In this document: positions 18,419 to 20,394 of the stretch, one piece after another
Layout: the number at the start of each line of letters is the position of its first letter
Numbering within the stretch: the stretch's first letter is position 1
Assembly: GCF_000002865.3 (NCBI RefSeq)
Contig: NW_001865055.1
Location: forward strand, 47,517-67,910
Source: Monosiga brevicollis MX1
Taxonomy: Eukaryota; Opisthokonta; Choanoflagellata; Craspedida; Salpingoecidae
Reading direction: 5' to 3'
DNA length: 20,394 bases
Program-made: the position numbers and the translations under genes
Notes under the pieces: generated by a model
The model's input: the letters and a program-made list of their open reading frames with translations, nothing else
Told to the model about the DNA's origin: nothing
Databases searched by the model: none

Positions 18419-19804
18419 TTACCATAGAGTACCGTACGAAAAGTGAATGTACGAGTCGGCCTCTGGGACGTTGTGATACAAGGGCACATTTTTGGGCTGT
18501 TTAGCGCTGCACACACTCAGCGACATATTCACGGCTGGTACACGACGTGGCGTATGAAGATGCGTGCACTGCTCCCCAATCGAACCGGTACGACATTGCA
18601 GCCGGCTATGAATCGACGACACATCCTTGAAAATGTCCAGTCGCCGCTGCATCGCGTACATGGCAATTCGATACGCTAGCTGATCGCCTTGCACGCAGCC
18701 ATCACGTTCTCGGTCGTAGTTTGGTCCAGATACCATCAAGCTGAGGCTCACCCATGCGTCCAGCACGGCCAACATTAGCTGCCGTGTATGAGGATTGTGA
18801 TAGTCGATGGCCCATGTCCCAATGTTGACCTCCTCGTAATTTTCATAGTCCAAGATGAATGCTCTCTTGGCAAGTCGAACAGGCGGGTAGGGTGTCTCAT
18901 GCTTATGACAGCTGCCGCCAAAAGGAACCGGGCCCTGGACTGTGACAATGTCATACTCCTCCAGCAGCCCAAACGCCAGCTCCCACCCAACACGGCACGC
19001 CACGTTGTCCGTGTCCAGCGCCATCACACGTGAGTAGGGCGCCCCAATCAACGCCAAGAGGCGATGGATGGCCAGTGTGGGGTCGTTTTGCATGCGAAAA
19101 GCAACCGGGGGAATCGTTTCCATCAAAACATCAAACGGGGTGGACGTGACCACCGTGTCAAAACGGTCCAGCACCGTCGCCTTGCCCTCGACCGTCAGGT
19201 GCTCCCACATGATATCGTCCATGGCCAGCATGTAGTTGACTCGGGTCGGATCGCAGTGCCCGTGCGTCACGTTGGCAAGGTCGAGGCCCGTACTGGCTCG
19301 ATGAGCAGAAGCATCGCGGGCAGTGATAATGGCAGCTAGATACTTGCTGTACCGCTCAAAGTCGATATGTACTCTCCTAACGGATCTGACTAGCATGCCC
19401 ACGGTCCAGATGACGGCACAACGATTGGTGGGCTTGTGCTTGACATAGCGCATCGTTGACAGCCATCCCTCGTACAAGGACGTGTTGACCAGCCAGAAGG
19501 GGCCCGGCCACCCTGAGAAGTCGTTGTGCTGATCTGCCTCAGCTTTGTCAAACTTCATGGCCTCGGCCACGTCACCCAGCTCGGCCAGGCTATCCGTGAC
19601 CTCACCCGACGGCAGAATGGCAAACGGTGGGGGGAAGCCTTGCCCACCAAAGGCGTTTTTCAAGGGTGTGGGGGATACCAGGCCCGCCCCTTCGGTCGCC
19701 ACGGTCTTGCTTCGAGAAGGGCCTGCCTGAACATGATCGACCGAGCTGCACAATGTCGCGAGCGCGAGCAAAGCAACCGCTGCGCGCGCCAGTTGCCCAC
19801 CCAT
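18409..19804 (-). repeat. Arm 2 of large inverted gene duplication
   Basis: Inverted partner of 15961-17359. The homologous unit is almost exactly the coding region, with a spacer of about 1.05 kb between the arms. Confidence 0.85.
18419..19804 (-). CDS. Secreted/Golgi DxD protein, putative glycosyltransferase, copy 2
   Basis: A single intronless frame of 461 aa on the minus strand, about 85 % identical by eye to the copy at 15961-17349. The start at 19804 (MGGQLARAAVALLALAT) aligns with the other copy; ATG 19810 two codons earlier is equally usable, and the frame stays open further upstream without similarity. One residue is missing near position 46 relative to copy 1. The DTD motif (residues 264-266), FGGSC, NIGTWAIDYHNPHTRQ and GDQLAYRIAMYAM are all kept, so both copies look functional. 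Changes cluster in short blocks, for example SVRRVHID against SVKSAKID, PVAFRM against PFVLHM, and LAKRAFIL against LDKGKSVL. This is as expected for surface loops or specificity segments. It shares the likely GT-A glycosyltransferase role and secretory location, with the same uncertainty. Confidence 0.8.
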   Translation of the reverse strand: MGGQLARAAVALLALATLCSSVDHVQAGPSRSKTVATEGAGLVSPTPLKNAFGGQGFPPPFAILPSGEVTDSLAELGDVAEAMKFDKAEADQHNDFSGWPGPFWLVNTSLYEGWLSTMRYVKHKPTNRCAVIWTVGMLVRSVRRVHIDFERYSKYLAAIITARDASAHRASTGLDLANVTHGHCDPTRVNYMLAMDDIMWEHLTVEGKATVLDRFDTVVTSTPFDVLMETIPPVAFRMQNDPTLAIHRLLALIGAPYSRVMALDTDNVACRVGWELAFGLLEEYDIVTVQGPVPFGGSCHKHETPYPPVRLAKRAFILDYENYEEVNIGTWAIDYHNPHTRQLMLAVLDAWVSLSLMVSGPNYDRERDGCVQGDQLAYRIAMYAMQRRLDIFKDVSSIHSRLQCRTGSIGEQCTHLHTPRRVPAVNMSLSVCSAKQPKNVPLYHNVPEADSYIHFSYGTLW

Positions 19805-20394
19805 TATCATTGTTAGCAACCGTATCTCGAAAGAAGGCCGTCGACCTGCCAGACAATCGACCAATGGGACAAGACCATCACCAGGCACGACCAGTGTCTT
19901 GAACCTTCCAGGTTTCAACCGGAAAAAAAGGAGACAAACGCCGGGGTCACCCTCTCATCTATAAGACCAGTCGAGAAAATACTTGCTGAGCCACCGCCTG
20001 CCAGCCAAGTTCAAGAGCTCAGGGGCTTGCTTGGCAAGGGCCTTCCTTGTTCACAAAGCCAAAACCATTGAAAATGACTTTACACACACCATCAGAGAAC
20101 ATAAATTTATTGTTTTTTTTTAAATTGCGAGCACACCCTTTATGAGTTGTGTCGGTGCAAACCCAAAAAAACAGGGTACACATTCGCTCCCCAGACGTGC
20201 GTCGTAGCGACACGCCCCGATGAATGTGGCTTTGGTGGCGATGCCATGGACGGCACGGCTCGAGTGTCATGGGCATCGTATAGTCACATAAATCACTCAC
20301 ATAAACTTGTGAAAAATTAGTAAAATTTTAATTTTCATGATGTGAAAAGGTTGCTTACTCCTAAGAAGCGAATGAAATTCATAATAATAATACA
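19805..20394. other. Right flank, no supported gene
   Basis: About 590 bp upstream of copy 2. A 93-codon minus-strand frame (20019-20300) has no recognisable features. From about 20100 the sequence becomes A/T-rich, including the 10-bp palindrome ATAAATTTAT near 20100-20110, and it ends in ATA trinucleotides (about 20380-20392). It probably contains the promoter of copy 2 and may hold part of a neighbouring gene beyond the window. Confidence 0.5.

Noticed and set aside
20019-20300. 93-codon minus-strand frame at the right edge
   Set aside because: Composition and lack of motifs suggest chance; it could at most be UTR or part of an unseen gene.

Overview
The window looks like nuclear DNA from an intron-dense unicellular relative of animals. 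It is GC-rich, genes are tightly packed, and most introns are roughly 50-200 nt with GT..AG ends. Two genes resemble metazoan OFD1 and PHF21A. A choanoflagellate such as Monosiga is the best guess; this is inference from style and gene content, not a database match. I see no CRISPR, tRNA, rRNA or intact mobile element.

Layout: six protein genes alternate strictly in strand. (1) 219-3945 (+), 10 exons, OFD1-like centriole/basal-body protein. (2) 4135-6542 (-), 7 exons, PHD-finger protein like PHF21A/BHC80 with a long acidic tract and an RGG region. (3) about 7592-10734 (+), about 14 exons, unrecognised protein with a filamin-type Ig-like domain and an unresolved 5' end. (4) 11100-15713 (-), 23 small exons, EF-hand + long coiled coil + C-terminal Myb/SANT-like domain. 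(5) 15961-17349 (+) and (6) 18419-19804 (-), two intronless, tail-to-tail, roughly 85 % identical secreted or Golgi proteins with a DxD motif, probably a glycosyltransferase-like family.

Reading frame and splice phase close exactly in the reconstructions of genes 1, 2 and 4 (961, 564 and 808 aa), which supports the exon calls. Gene 3 closes from 7592 onward (529 aa). The intergenic spaces are short: 189 bp between genes 1 and 2, 365 bp between 3 and 4, 247 bp between the divergent starts of 4 and 5, and 1069 bp between the tail-to-tail pair.

The genes do not form one pathway. The main points of interest are the EF-hand/coiled-coil/Myb architecture, an OFD1 homologue with matching N- and C-terminal signatures and an X-box-like promoter site, a PHF21A-like reader with an unusual acidic/RGG N-terminus, the intronless inverted gene pair in an otherwise intron-rich region, and an excess of GTACG splice donors.
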